This document shows, in pieces, positions 7,183-14,127 of a stretch of 36,337 nt of DNA. Each line of letters opens with the position of its first letter. Position 1 is the stretch's first letter. The translations under genes were made by a program, and so were the position numbers. The notes below the pieces were generated by a model that was given only the letters and a program-made list of their open reading frames with translations, was not told the origin of the DNA and made no database searches. Origin of the DNA: an uncultured Pedosphaera sp. (GTDB lineage Bacteria; Verrucomicrobiota; Verrucomicrobiia; Limisphaerales; Pedosphaeraceae); contig CAIXFN010000084.1 in the NCBI GenBank assembly GCA_903918755.1, positions 1-36,337 of the forward strand, in the 5' to 3' direction.

Positions 7183-8846
7183 TTGAGCAGGGAGCCGAGT
7201 GGTTTGCAGAGGCCATATCCTCGGAAGCGTCCCGCACCGAGGAGGAGCGGACCTTGCACCTCGCAGGGAAACTGGATCAGCACATGCACCTGCTGACGAT
7301 GCGCGGTGCCTTCCTTGCCGGGAAGCCAGGGCATCCCGCCCGGACCGGGCCGGGAGCGCGGGGCGCCCCGATGCCACGAGGTTTTGTCCACATCAATCAA
7401 TTCCGGCTTTGGCAACGCTTGACGCTCGCAGGCCTGGGCGATGCTCGCGGCGACTTCATCGTGCCATTGCGCCCGCTCGGTTTGCTGGTCGTGCTTCGGA
7501 TGCCGGTCAAGGACGACGGGCGTGACACTCGCCCAGACCGAGGACGGCTCGCACCAAGTCGCCGACCGCAGGGCTAGCGGCGGCAGACTGCGTTCTTCGC
7601 GTCGCAGCGTCCACGTCCCAAGCTTGCCCATAACCAGCTCCGGTTCGAGGTCCTCGCCGGATGAGCCAAACAGCCTTCCCCGCAAACAAACGGCCCGTTC
7701 CGCGGCGGGAATGGTCCGGGGAAAGGCCAGGGCCAATCCCAAAATATGACCATCGGCATGTTCCGCTCCCACGAAAGCGAGCGGGAAGAGCGCCATATGC
7801 CCGCCAGTTGCGGGCTCTCCTGGCGCGCTGTGGCCGGTGAACCACTCCGGTTTGCCTTCCCCCTTTTGCAGTAAATACCCCCGTAGCGCAGCGGTGAGGG
7901 CCGCGGTGGATTCCAGGCCAAGCATCGGTCCTTCCAGCTTCGTCAAAACTAGCAGTTCGGAATCGAAAACCGTCGAAACGTTGGCGGCTTGCGTTTCGTC
8001 CACCCGCGAGTAATGCGCGGTCCGCCCCGGAGAAGGACGCAGCCGCACCGGGGCGTTCGCGCTTTTGCTCCAAACAATGCCGAATCGTTCTATAAAGGCT
8101 GATTGTGCCTGGGCTTTTGCCGCCCCGGTTCCAGTCAAAATTGCTGCCGAAAGTTCGTAGAAGTCGTCGATTTCACCCGCGTTGAAGCATTGGTCCAGCT
8201 CGGTCAGGAAGCCCGGCGCAGGAATCCGCAGTTGCACCCCGCGGCGTGTCTTTGTTGCCTTCGCGTTTGGCTCGTAATCTGGCGAACATCCGCCCTCCAT
8301 CTCGGAAACCCAAACTTGGGCCAGCGAGGAGGAATGTCCAATACGGTTGACTTTCCGCGCAAGTCCAGTGAGCGCGGCCAGTATCTCGGCCGAAGGTTCC
8401 GCGGTGTGCCAATGCAGATAAACATGCCGATGCACACCTTCACCGCCGACATAAAGCGCGGGGAATGTCCGCTCCTGGCGACTGCGTTGCTCCGGCATAA
8501 CGCCGAGGGCGGATCGCATTTCAGATGCTTTCACGCGAGCAGGATTTTGCGGAACTCCGGGGTCGTTGACCGGCACATAAACTTTCACCACGTCGCGCGG
8601 AGAAGCTTCCGGCCAATTCATTTTTGGCGGACTCTGGCCTTCCAGCCATTCCAGAGCCGCACGCTCAACAACCCAGGCAGATTCCGCTGCAGGGCCATCT
8701 TCGGGCAGCGGTCTGGTTTCATAGTGCGCCGCCACCAGAGCCATAAAGACACGGGCGGGATGCGGCGGCCACTCGGCCTTTTCCCGGCTGGCCGCGTCCG
8801 TCATAACCGCAACACCGGTGATGAATTCAATTCCCAGGGCAAACAT
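7179..8846 (-). CDS. csb2: Csb2, Cas5-Cas6 fusion of subtype I-G
   Basis: A 555-aa protein of the Csb2 family, which fuses a Cas5-like RAMP (5' handle binding, Cascade foot) to a Cas6-like pre-crRNA endonuclease. The N-terminus has the family block EWPPHPARVFMALVAA after the first strand FALGIEFITG. The C-terminus carries the glycine-rich RAMP loop GPLLLGAGRFRGYGL (532-546), typical of Cas6. It begins 14 nt after the csb1 stop and overlaps cas3 by 4 nt. It should process the array whose repeat hairpin is at 43-62. The catalytic residue cannot be assigned confidently by eye. Confidence 0.9.
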   Translation of the reverse strand: MFALGIEFITGVAVMTDAASREKAEWPPHPARVFMALVAAHYETRPLPEDGPAAESAWVVERAALEWLEGQSPPKMNWPEASPRDVVKVYVPVNDPGVPQNPARVKASEMRSALGVMPEQRSRQERTFPALYVGGEGVHRHVYLHWHTAEPSAEILAALTGLARKVNRIGHSSSLAQVWVSEMEGGCSPDYEPNAKATKTRRGVQLRIPAPGFLTELDQCFNAGEIDDFYELSAAILTGTGAAKAQAQSAFIERFGIVWSKSANAPVRLRPSPGRTAHYSRVDETQAANVSTVFDSELLVLTKLEGPMLGLESTAALTAALRGYLLQKGEGKPEWFTGHSAPGEPATGGHMALFPLAFVGAEHADGHILGLALAFPRTIPAAERAVCLRGRLFGSSGEDLEPELVMGKLGTWTLRREERSLPPLALRSATWCEPSSVWASVTPVVLDRHPKHDQQTERAQWHDEVAASIAQACERQALPKPELIDVDKTSWHRGAPRSRPGPGGMPWLPGKEGTAHRQQVHVLIQFPCEVQGPLLLGAGRFRGYGLCKPLGSLLK

Positions 8847-8860
8847 CGTGAGCCTTCAGT

Positions 8861-10072
8861 TTATTCCGCCGTGGCGTCCGCTGGCGTCTTGGTCGCAATA
8901 TCCTGCGAACGCTTGAGGAGAGCGACGAGATTAGGCGAGGGAGTGAGTTTCACCGGCTCCTTTTGCCAAACCAAACCGAGCTTTTCCGCTGCCGCCACGG
9001 CTTCCCCCAAAAGTTTGATGGCGTCATTTGCCGTAATGATGAACTCGGTAGGAACCTTCCCCGGCGTCTCCAATAATTCCCACTTCATCACGTTTGTCGG
9101 CCAGAGCAGGCAGCGGGAACGAAGGTCAAATCCGCTCTCTGCAGCCAGCGTAGCCGCCGTGAGAGCCAGCGCGGCGAGAACCGTCCGCGCCGCCGCATCT
9201 CGCTCGGGGGTCGTCTTGCCATCCACGGGGAAGCGGAGCTTGCGCAGTGCAGGCAGGGACAGGACAATCGTTTGCTCGGCATAGTCGACCGTTGCCCCAC
9301 CGGCGCCGCCTGGTTTGGTCACATCTGGTGGAATATTTCCATGGTTCACTTCGGATGGAGAAACCGCATCTTTCGCCTTATCACCTGCGAGCTCGTAACT
9401 ACCATCGGGCTTTTTGATCACTTTTGCGGCCGCCCGCATTCCCAGCGGATCAATGCGACTACTCGTCTTGACCCCGATTTGCGCATTTACTCCAATAATT
9501 TCTGAAACCAGCGCCCGTTGAAACTTCGCGCCGAGCCCTCCTTTCGGGCCGGTGGAATCCCAAAGCCCAAAAATGAGCGCCGTTGGACAAAGCTTATATA
9601 GTGGTGTCGCATTTTGTAGGCTCGCTTGATCCAGTGATTTTCCCAAATCGCTTTTCCGGAAGGGCTGCCCCTCATGCAAACTGTCCCGAAGAATCGCATC
9701 AGCAATCCGATGGGGGGCCTCCAGGCTGCTCACCCGGCCCACTTCATCGAGTAAACCAAGACCAGTAAAATCCACGTTCAAGACCGGAACGCCCGTGAGC
9801 GTGCCCGCGTCGAGCGCACGTTGCAACGCTTCCTCTAAGCGGTTCGCTTGCGCTTGGACTGAATCAAGCAGCACGCAGGGCACCTTCACGCCATTGATCT
9901 GCCGCTCCTCCCGGGCATATACTGCTCCTGCGTAAGTTGGTGGAAATACTTTATCCCCTTCGCCTCCGGCCGGCTGGAGTCGGGTTCGGGACCGAAAGGC
10001 TGCTGCATCTTCGCTGACAGCCTTTTTGAGTCTGTGTAGGTCGAGCGGTTTGGTTTCCGTTGTCGTGTTCAT
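8861..10072 (-). CDS. csb1: Csb1, Cas7-type backbone subunit of subtype I-G
   Basis: A 403-aa protein of the Csb1 family, the Cas7 equivalent that polymerises along the crRNA spacer. Recognisable blocks are LNVDFTGLGLLDEVGRVSSLEAPHR in the N-terminal third (split here at about 98-122), FGLWDSTGPKGG (168-179), KFQRALVSEIIG (183-194), SSRIDPLGM (204-212) and EVNHGNIPP (241-249). It is the first gene of the cas operon. No Shine-Dalgarno is visible before the ATG at 10072. Upstream are a helicase-like remnant and a candidate promoter. Confidence 0.92.
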   Translation of the reverse strand: MNTTTETKPLDLHRLKKAVSEDAAAFRSRTRLQPAGGEGDKVFPPTYAGAVYAREERQINGVKVPCVLLDSVQAQANRLEEALQRALDAGTLTGVPVLNVDFTGLGLLDEVGRVSSLEAPHRIADAILRDSLHEGQPFRKSDLGKSLDQASLQNATPLYKLCPTALIFGLWDSTGPKGGLGAKFQRALVSEIIGVNAQIGVKTSSRIDPLGMRAAAKVIKKPDGSYELAGDKAKDAVSPSEVNHGNIPPDVTKPGGAGGATVDYAEQTIVLSLPALRKLRFPVDGKTTPERDAAARTVLAALALTAATLAAESGFDLRSRCLLWPTNVMKWELLETPGKVPTEFIITANDAIKLLGEAVAAAEKLGLVWQKEPVKLTPSPNLVALLKRSQDIATKTPADATAE

Positions 10073-10087
10073 AATATTGGTTCGCGC

Positions 10088-10279
10088 TTATAAAATTGAA
10101 TCTCCCCAGGCGGACCGCCAGACAGGACGGCAGACTCGTCCCCAGCCTTCGAGCCGCCATTCCTCGCGTTGGTCGGTTCCCGCCTGCTCCTTTGCCCCGG
10201 CCTGACCGGTCGCCACCCGGCATTGGTAGTCGTACGGCGGATTGTCGGTGGCGGCCTGGAAAAATTGCGGATAACTCAT
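10088..10279 (-). pseudogene. Remnant of a second Cas3-like helicase N-terminus
   Basis: A 63-codon ORF begins MSYPQFFQAATDNPPYDYQ and continues CRVATG, then degenerates and stops 15 nt before csb1. The opening matches the N-terminus of Cas3-type helicases of I-G-like loci, where an F-x-x-F-F-x-x-A-T-G block and a P-Y-x-Y-Q Q-motif precede Walker A. The intact cas3 of this locus has the same layout (DFPAFFRELWG, then PFPWQ). Here Walker A and everything after it is missing. I read it as the stub of a deleted helicase or interrupted older locus. It could instead be a short translated protein. Confidence 0.5.
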
Positions 10280-10301
10280 GGCGTGGAAATTTCTCGCTGG
10301 A

Positions 10302-10330
10302 TCAGTAACCAAACAGTTTGCTCACGGCAA
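10302..10330 (-). promoter_or_regulatory. Candidate promoter of the cas operon
   Basis: On the minus strand TTGCCG (10325-10330) and TACTGA (10302-10307) are separated by exactly 17 nt. They lie between the 101-aa gene and the helicase stub, about 230 bp before csb1. The spacing is ideal but the hexamers are imperfect, so this is only a candidate. Confidence 0.3.
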
Positions 10331-10357
10331 TCATAATTGCTAATTCCAATTTGCTTT

Positions 10358-10663
10358 TTACTCGACCGGATTCGGCGTCCCGGGAGGTGTTTCCGTCAGG
10401 GTGTCGAGCTGCACCCTTTTTTTCCCTGCCGTGATCCCGTCCGGCAAAAAAACACCCCATTCCGAATGGTTGGCATCCACGGTCAGGGAAATCCGGGCCG
10501 GCCCCGGCGGAAAATCCACCGGGGCCTCCAGAATCAGGAAGTCGTGCCCCATCTGCGCAATCAACAATTCCGCGCCATCCACCCAAAGGCTCATTTCGAC
10601 GTGGGCCGAGTGCCCGCAATATCCCGCGCTGGAGGGGATCATGGCGTGGCCCTTTCGGGGCAT
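10358..10663 (-). CDS. Small protein of unknown function
   Basis: A 101-aa ORF with a sensible amino-acid composition, unlike the Arg/Gly-rich shadow frames around it. The core (MSLWVDGAELLIAQMGHDF, then LILEAPVDFPPGPARISLTVD) suggests an all-beta domain of alternating hydrophobic strands. No signal peptide, membrane helix or catalytic motif is evident. It resembles small uncharacterised proteins I associate with Planctomycetes/Verrucomicrobia, but I cannot name a family. The start may be the Met at residue 1 or residue 8. It lies upstream of the helicase stub in the same orientation and could once have been its operon partner. Confidence 0.5.
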   Translation of the reverse strand: MPRKGHAMIPSSAGYCGHSAHVEMSLWVDGAELLIAQMGHDFLILEAPVDFPPGPARISLTVDANHSEWGVFLPDGITAGKKRVQLDTLTETPPGTPNPVE

Positions 10664-11026
10664 TCCCGCCCGCCAATCCCGCCGAGCCGCGCAAAATCGA
10701 TTAGACCGCGGCCTGAGTCCCTGTGGGTGGTTTCATTCATGCACGGTGCTTCAATTGCTTATATATACGTAAGCGGGGCGTCGCTTCTTGCAAAAATCTG
10801 CCGCCGCCCCGCCGAATTCCAGTTCGATTGCCGTCATTCCAACAGGCGGGGTGGGACATCCGCTGGGTAACCCCGGGGTTGCAGCTGCGAAATTCTTGCA
10901 AAATCCCCGCTAAATTCCTCCCATAGGAATACGAAACGTCCGATCCCATGCTAAAACCAACTGCCGGCTGGCCTGGCCAGACTTGGCCTCGCTGGCCCGC
11001 CCGCCCTTTCCGGGCTCGAGCGGACT

Positions 11027-11038
11027 CGCTCTTTGACA
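11027..11038 (+). promoter_or_regulatory. boxA-like motif, element copy 1
   Basis: CGCTCTTTGACA, identical to the motif in the CRISPR leader and to that in element copy 2, and followed in both elements by TATTGAA. It lies about 80 nt before the long hairpin. Confidence 0.5.
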
Positions 11039-11118
11039 TATTGAACGAATTTGCTCGATCCCGGCCATCGCCGGGCAACCGCCCGCCGAGATCGGACCGG
11101 ATGCGAAAGGCGGCCCCT

Positions 11119-11160
11119 GCCGCGCGCCGCTGCCCAACTGTAACCGGCAGCGCGCGCGGC
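11119..11160 (+). ncRNA. Long hairpin of element copy 1
   Basis: GCCGCGCG (11119-11126) pairs with CGCGCGGC (11153-11160). After one bulged C, CGCTGCC (11128-11134) pairs with GGCAGCG (11146-11152), closing an 11-nt loop. The 15 base pairs recur in copy 2. The element is called ncRNA only as a candidate. Confidence 0.4.
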
Positions 11161-11642
11161 AACCCGCCCTCCACCTCACTGGCCCTCGAACCAAAATGAG
11201 CGACCGCGATTGCGCCCGTTTCCCCACAATCCCGATAGAAGCCGTCAAGTTTATCCCCGAAGACCCACAGGGCATTTCCTCCGTCCCGATCTGACCGCCA
11301 AAATGCCCGAAGTCCAGGTTTAACAAGGTTAGTCCAACTTCCGGACATTTAACCTGCCCGGCTCCGCCCACCCTGAATCGAATCCATTCTGCGCTTTTTG
11401 CGCCTCTTGCGGCCAATCAAATTCCGGGATTCCCGCTCCGAGTCCAGGTTTCGAACAGTCAATCCAGTTTCGCCTCGGGCACGGGCTGAAGACGCCGGTA
11501 ACGGCTTCGTTCATCATCAGTTACGTTCCCCTTTGTGCTCTTTGTGAACCATGGTGGCCAATCAAATTCCCGGATTCCCCCTCCGAGTCCAACCTCCGGA
11601 CACTTAGTCCAGTTTCGCGTCCGACGACCAGTCCCCCGTCTT

Positions 11643-11673
11643 GTCCGGCTCAGCTTTCGGCGGAGACGGAAGC
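11643..11673 (+). repeat. REP-like hairpin unit
   Basis: An imperfect inverted repeat beginning GTCCGG and ending GACGGAAGC with an AGCT/GC core. Related copies lie at 12729-12759, 12886-12916 and 13614-13644, with an inverted copy at 12447-12477. Confidence 0.5.
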
Positions 11674-12042
11674 ACCTGAGCGAAGGGGGAAGCTGCCTCA
11701 GCGAGGCGGAAGGGGGGTGAGATCTTCCCCTGCCCCTCGGTCCCGCTCCCTTACCTCCGTTGGCTCCGGTGAAAAGGTCCTTTCTTCCGAGTCCAGGTTC
11801 CAGACAGTTAACCTGCCCGGCGTAGCTGCTCTCAGCGAAGAGGGGTCCAGTTTCAACACCACATCTCAGATGTTCCCACTCCGTAACCGCCCTTGGTTCC
11901 TGTGAAAATTCTCCCAAATCCCCCGCTAAATTCCTACCGGAGGAATACGGAACGCCCGATCCCATGCTAAAACCAACCGAGGGTTGGCCTGAGCTGAACT
12001 GGCTTCGCCCGCCCGACAGCCCCCTCCGGGCTCGGGCGGACT

Positions 12043-12054
12043 CGCTCTTTGACA
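12043..12054 (+). promoter_or_regulatory. boxA-like motif, element copy 2
   Basis: CGCTCTTTGACA followed by TATTGAA, identical to copy 1 over 19 bases despite divergence around it. Confidence 0.5.
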
Positions 12055-12128
12055 TATTGAATAAATTTGTTTGATCCCGGCAATCCCCGGGCAACCGCCC
12101 GCTGGATCGGAAGCGAAGGACGGCCCCT

Positions 12129-12180
12129 GCCGCGTGCCGCTGCCCAACTGTACAGTACAGTAACCGGCAGCGCGCGCGGC
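12129..12180 (+). ncRNA. Long hairpin of element copy 2
   Basis: GCCGCGTG (12129-12136) pairs with CGCGCGGC (12173-12180) using one G-U pair. CGCTGCC (12138-12144) pairs with GGCAGCG (12166-12172). The loop is 21 nt instead of 11 nt. Confidence 0.4.
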
Positions 12181-12403
12181 AACCCGCCCTCCGCGCCACT
12201 GGCCACGCCCTCGATCCAAAACGCGCGGCAACCATTGCATTGCACCTGCTTTCCCACAATCCCGATGGAATCCGTCGAGTTTATCCTCGAAGATTAACCT
12301 GGCATTTCCTCAATCCTGATCTGACCCCCAAAATGCTCGAAGTCCAGGTTTAACAAGGTTAGTCCAGTTTCAACACCGGTACAAAGGCTGGGGAGGTCAT
12401 GGG

Positions 12404-12573
12404 TTTAGACAGGATGGACAGGATTATCCCCGCGTCGCCCAAGGGGCTTCCCCCTTCGCTCAAAGCTTCGGAGGACAGGATGCAGGGCAGGCAGCATGGA
12501 AGACGGAGGTCGGATGGGCCGCCTGGCTTTGGTTCGGATCCATCATGCTCAATCCTGTGAATCCTGTCTCAAT
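12404..12573. repeat. Segment bounded by inverted GACAGGAT repeats
   Basis: The left end reads AGACAGGATGGACAGGATTA (12408-12427). The right end reads CAATCCTGTGAATCCTGTCT (about 12550-12569), nearly its reverse complement. The ~165 bp unit also contains the inverted REP-like unit 12447-12477. Similar AATCCTGT phrases are familiar as intergenic repeats in many environmental genomes. Confidence 0.45.
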
Positions 12574-12639
12574 TCCGGCGTTCATGGTTTTGGCTTCATG
12601 GGAGCTTTTTTAAACACGGGCAGAAGTTTTGAAAAGCCG

Positions 12640-12716
12640 CCTTCGCAAGCACGCTTCGGCGAGCTTCTGTTAAATGTTGCGCTCCCCTCCGAGTCCAGGT
12701 TCCGGACACTTAACCT
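12640..12716 (+). repeat. Composite repeat, copy A
   Basis: Head module CCTTCGC... ending GCTTCTGTTAAAT, about 10 nt, then tail module CTCCGAGTCCAGGTTCC and GGACACTTAACCTG. The tail contains CAGGTT and AACCTG as an inverted pair around a 10-nt loop. The same head-tail order occurs at 13269-13337 and inverted at 36095-36165. Confidence 0.6.
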
Positions 12717-12728
12717 GCCCGGCGTCCT

Positions 12729-12759
12729 GTCCGGCGAAGCTGCCAGCGAAGACGGAAGC
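12729..12759 (+). repeat. REP-like hairpin unit
   Basis: GTCCGGCGAAGCT, then GCC, then AGCGAAGACGGAAGC. Almost identical to 13614-13644 and attached directly to the tail of composite copy A. Confidence 0.55.
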
Positions 12760-12885
12760 TGCTCTCAGCGAAGGCGGGTCCAGTTTCGCGTCTGGCGACC
12801 TGCCCCCCGACCCATCCGGCGTAGACTCCGGGAAACACGAAGCGTTCGCGAAGGGAGAAGTGGGTCCAGTTTCGTCCGCCATCCC

Positions 12886-12916
12886 GTCCGGCGTAGCTCA
12901 AAGCGAAGACGGAAGC
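12886..12916 (+). repeat. REP-like hairpin unit
   Basis: GTCCGGCGTAGCTCAAAGCG followed by AAGACGGAAGC; arms TCCGGCGTAGCT and AGCGAAGACGGA are imperfectly complementary. Confidence 0.55.
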
Positions 12917-13268
12917 CTCAGCGACGGCGGAAGCATGGGCGCGACCTTCTGTGAAGAGGTCCATTTCTGTCCTAGTCCAGGTTTAACAAGGTTAGTCCAA
13001 TTTCCCGACATTTAACCTGCCTGACGAGCTGCCAGCGAAGCCGGAAGCGTTCGCGAAGGGAGAAGTCGGGTCCAGTTTCGCGCCCGGGGCGTTCAAGATT
13101 CACCTTGCCAGTTTTGTTCACATGGTTTGATCGGTTCCCCTCCCCTATCGTGGTCAATCAATTTCCGGGATTCCCCCTCCGAGTCCAACCTCCGGACACT
13201 TCATCCAGGTTTGGAGCGGCCGCCACTGCCCGCGTGATTACCGAGCTGTATCGCCTTGCGCCCCAACG

Positions 13269-13337
13269 CCTTCGCGACCTTTGCGAACTTCTGTTTATGA
13301 TCCCGATCCCCTCCGAGTCCAGGTTCCGGACACTTAG
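13269..13337 (+). repeat. Composite repeat, copy B
   Basis: Head CCTTCGCGACCTTTGCGAAC and CTTCTGTTTATGA, then the tail CTCCGAGTCCAGGTTCCGGA and CACTTAG. Here the tail is followed by the GTCCAGTTTCGCG module instead of AACCTG, showing that modules recombine or terminate at fixed points. Confidence 0.6.
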
Positions 13338-13613
13338 TCCAGTTTCGCGGCCATCACTGGCAGAAATCACCCGCCGGCATCGCTCATCCCTGAATTGGTT
13401 CTTTTTGACCAGCTTCTTCTACTGGTGGCGATCAATCTCCGGTCATCCCGTCCCAGTCCAGTTTCACGGCCAACACTGGCTAAAATCGTCCACCGACCTC
13501 GCTCACCCCTGAAATGGTTATTTTTTGAGATTTATGTGCATTTTCGCGGCCAATCGATCCCCGGTCTCCCCGCTCGAGTCCAGGTTTCGGACAGTTAACC
13601 TGCCCGGCGTCCT

Positions 13614-13644
13614 GTCCGGCGAAGCTGCCAGCGGAGACGGAAGC
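13614..13644 (+). repeat. REP-like hairpin unit
   Basis: GTCCGGCGAAGCTGCCAGCG followed by GAGACGGAAGC, differing from 12729-12759 at a single position, and again joined directly to a preceding AACCTGCCCGGCG tail. Confidence 0.55.
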
Positions 13645-13745
13645 TGCCAGCGACCTGTCCCCCGAAGCGTTCGCGAAGGGGGAAGAGGGGTCCAGTTTCG
13701 CGCTCGGGGCGGCCAGGATCGCCTCGCGCGCCGGGTTCCCCCACC

Positions 13746-14108
13746 CTACTCCCCGCGATAAACACAGCGCGCGGTACAAGTTTCCGCCACCACCACCTCC
13801 TTCAGCAACGGCAGGCGAGGCTGCAAATGACCCCAAATCCACGCCGCCACATTTTCGCTGGTCGGATTTTCCAGTCCGGGAATCTCATTGAGATACCGGT
13901 GATCCAGCGCCTCCCAGAGCGGCTTGAACGCCTCGGAAATCGCCGCGTAATCCATCACCCACCCGAAGGTCGGATCGCATTCGCCGGCCACCACCAATTC
14001 GACGGTAAAACTGTGTCCGTGCAACCGCCGGCATTTGTGATTCGTCGGCAGGTTCGGCAGCAGATGGGCCGCCTCAAATTGAAAATTCTTCCGCAATTCC
14101 ATTTTCAT
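13746..14108 (-). CDS. queD: 6-carboxy-tetrahydropterin synthase family (QueD/PTPS)
   Basis: A 120-aa T-fold enzyme converting 7,8-dihydroneopterin triphosphate toward 6-carboxy-tetrahydropterin in queuosine/7-deazaguanine synthesis. Zinc ligands His15, His30 and His32 (LHGHSF) are present, as are nucleophile Cys26, the Asp69-His70 pair and Glu109 in VAETCTARC. The length is standard for the family. It is the last gene of a four-gene operon, starting 19 nt after the luxC-like stop behind a GAGGGA ribosome site. No other queuosine gene is visible. A PTPS-like role in another pterin pathway cannot be excluded. Confidence 0.9.
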   Translation of the reverse strand: MKMELRKNFQFEAAHLLPNLPTNHKCRRLHGHSFTVELVVAGECDPTFGWVMDYAAISEAFKPLWEALDHRYLNEIPGLENPTSENVAAWIWGHLQPRLPLLKEVVVAETCTARCVYRGE

Positions 14109-14127
14109 AGCTCAATTCCCTCGGCAC

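Larger units (their letters stand above)
10866..11340 (+). repeat. Copy 1 of ~450-bp element with boxA and long hairpin
   Basis: This segment aligns over its whole length with 11882-12371 in direct orientation; by eye most positions match, with small indels. Shared landmarks in order are CCGCTAAATTCCT, CGATCCCATGCTAAAACCAA, CGCTCTTTGACATATTGAA (boxA-like), a CCCGGC hairpin, a long GC hairpin, TTCCCCACAATCCCGAT and AGTCCAGGTTTAACAAGGTT. On the minus strand two frames are equally conserved between copies, arguing against a coding origin. It may be a structured non-coding RNA, a mobile repeat or a relict rRNA/CRISPR leader. Strand is assigned from boxA. Confidence 0.7.
11882..12371 (+). repeat. 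Copy 2 of ~450-bp element with boxA and long hairpin
   Basis: Second direct copy of the element at 10866-11340, offset by about 1.02 kb. It carries the identical boxA 12-mer at 12043-12054. The long hairpin is kept although its loop has gained 10 nt (a short ACAGT duplication). A C-to-T change in the outer stem gives a G-U pair if the plus strand is transcribed. The smaller hairpin CCCGG/CCGGG around 12077-12092 is also kept with one mismatch added. Confidence 0.7.
10664..13745. other. Gene-free repeat island
   Basis: Three kilobases between the 101-aa gene and queD contain no credible gene. All frames give low-complexity Arg/Gly/Ser-rich ORFs. The stretch is assembled from repeats: two copies of a ~450-bp element, at least ten copies of the nonamer [G/A]TCCAGTTT between 11462 and 13699, hairpin units and inverted pairs listed separately. 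A further hairpin, GCGGGGCG (10773-10780) with CGCCCCGC (10805-10812), follows an AT-rich TATATATACG tract near its left end. Several of these modules recur at 36.1 kb, so they are dispersed in the genome. Confidence 0.8.

Noticed and set aside
10737-12259. Minus-strand ORFs of 203 and 266 codons in the repeat island, sharing the peptide MSKSESARAR
   Set aside because: The similarity comes from the duplicated ~450-bp element; two frames are equally conserved and composition is Arg/Gly/Ser-rich, so they look non-coding.
11400-13745. Second CRISPR array in the repeat-rich island
   Set aside because: Repeats are irregularly spaced, differ in length and composition, and lack regular spacers.
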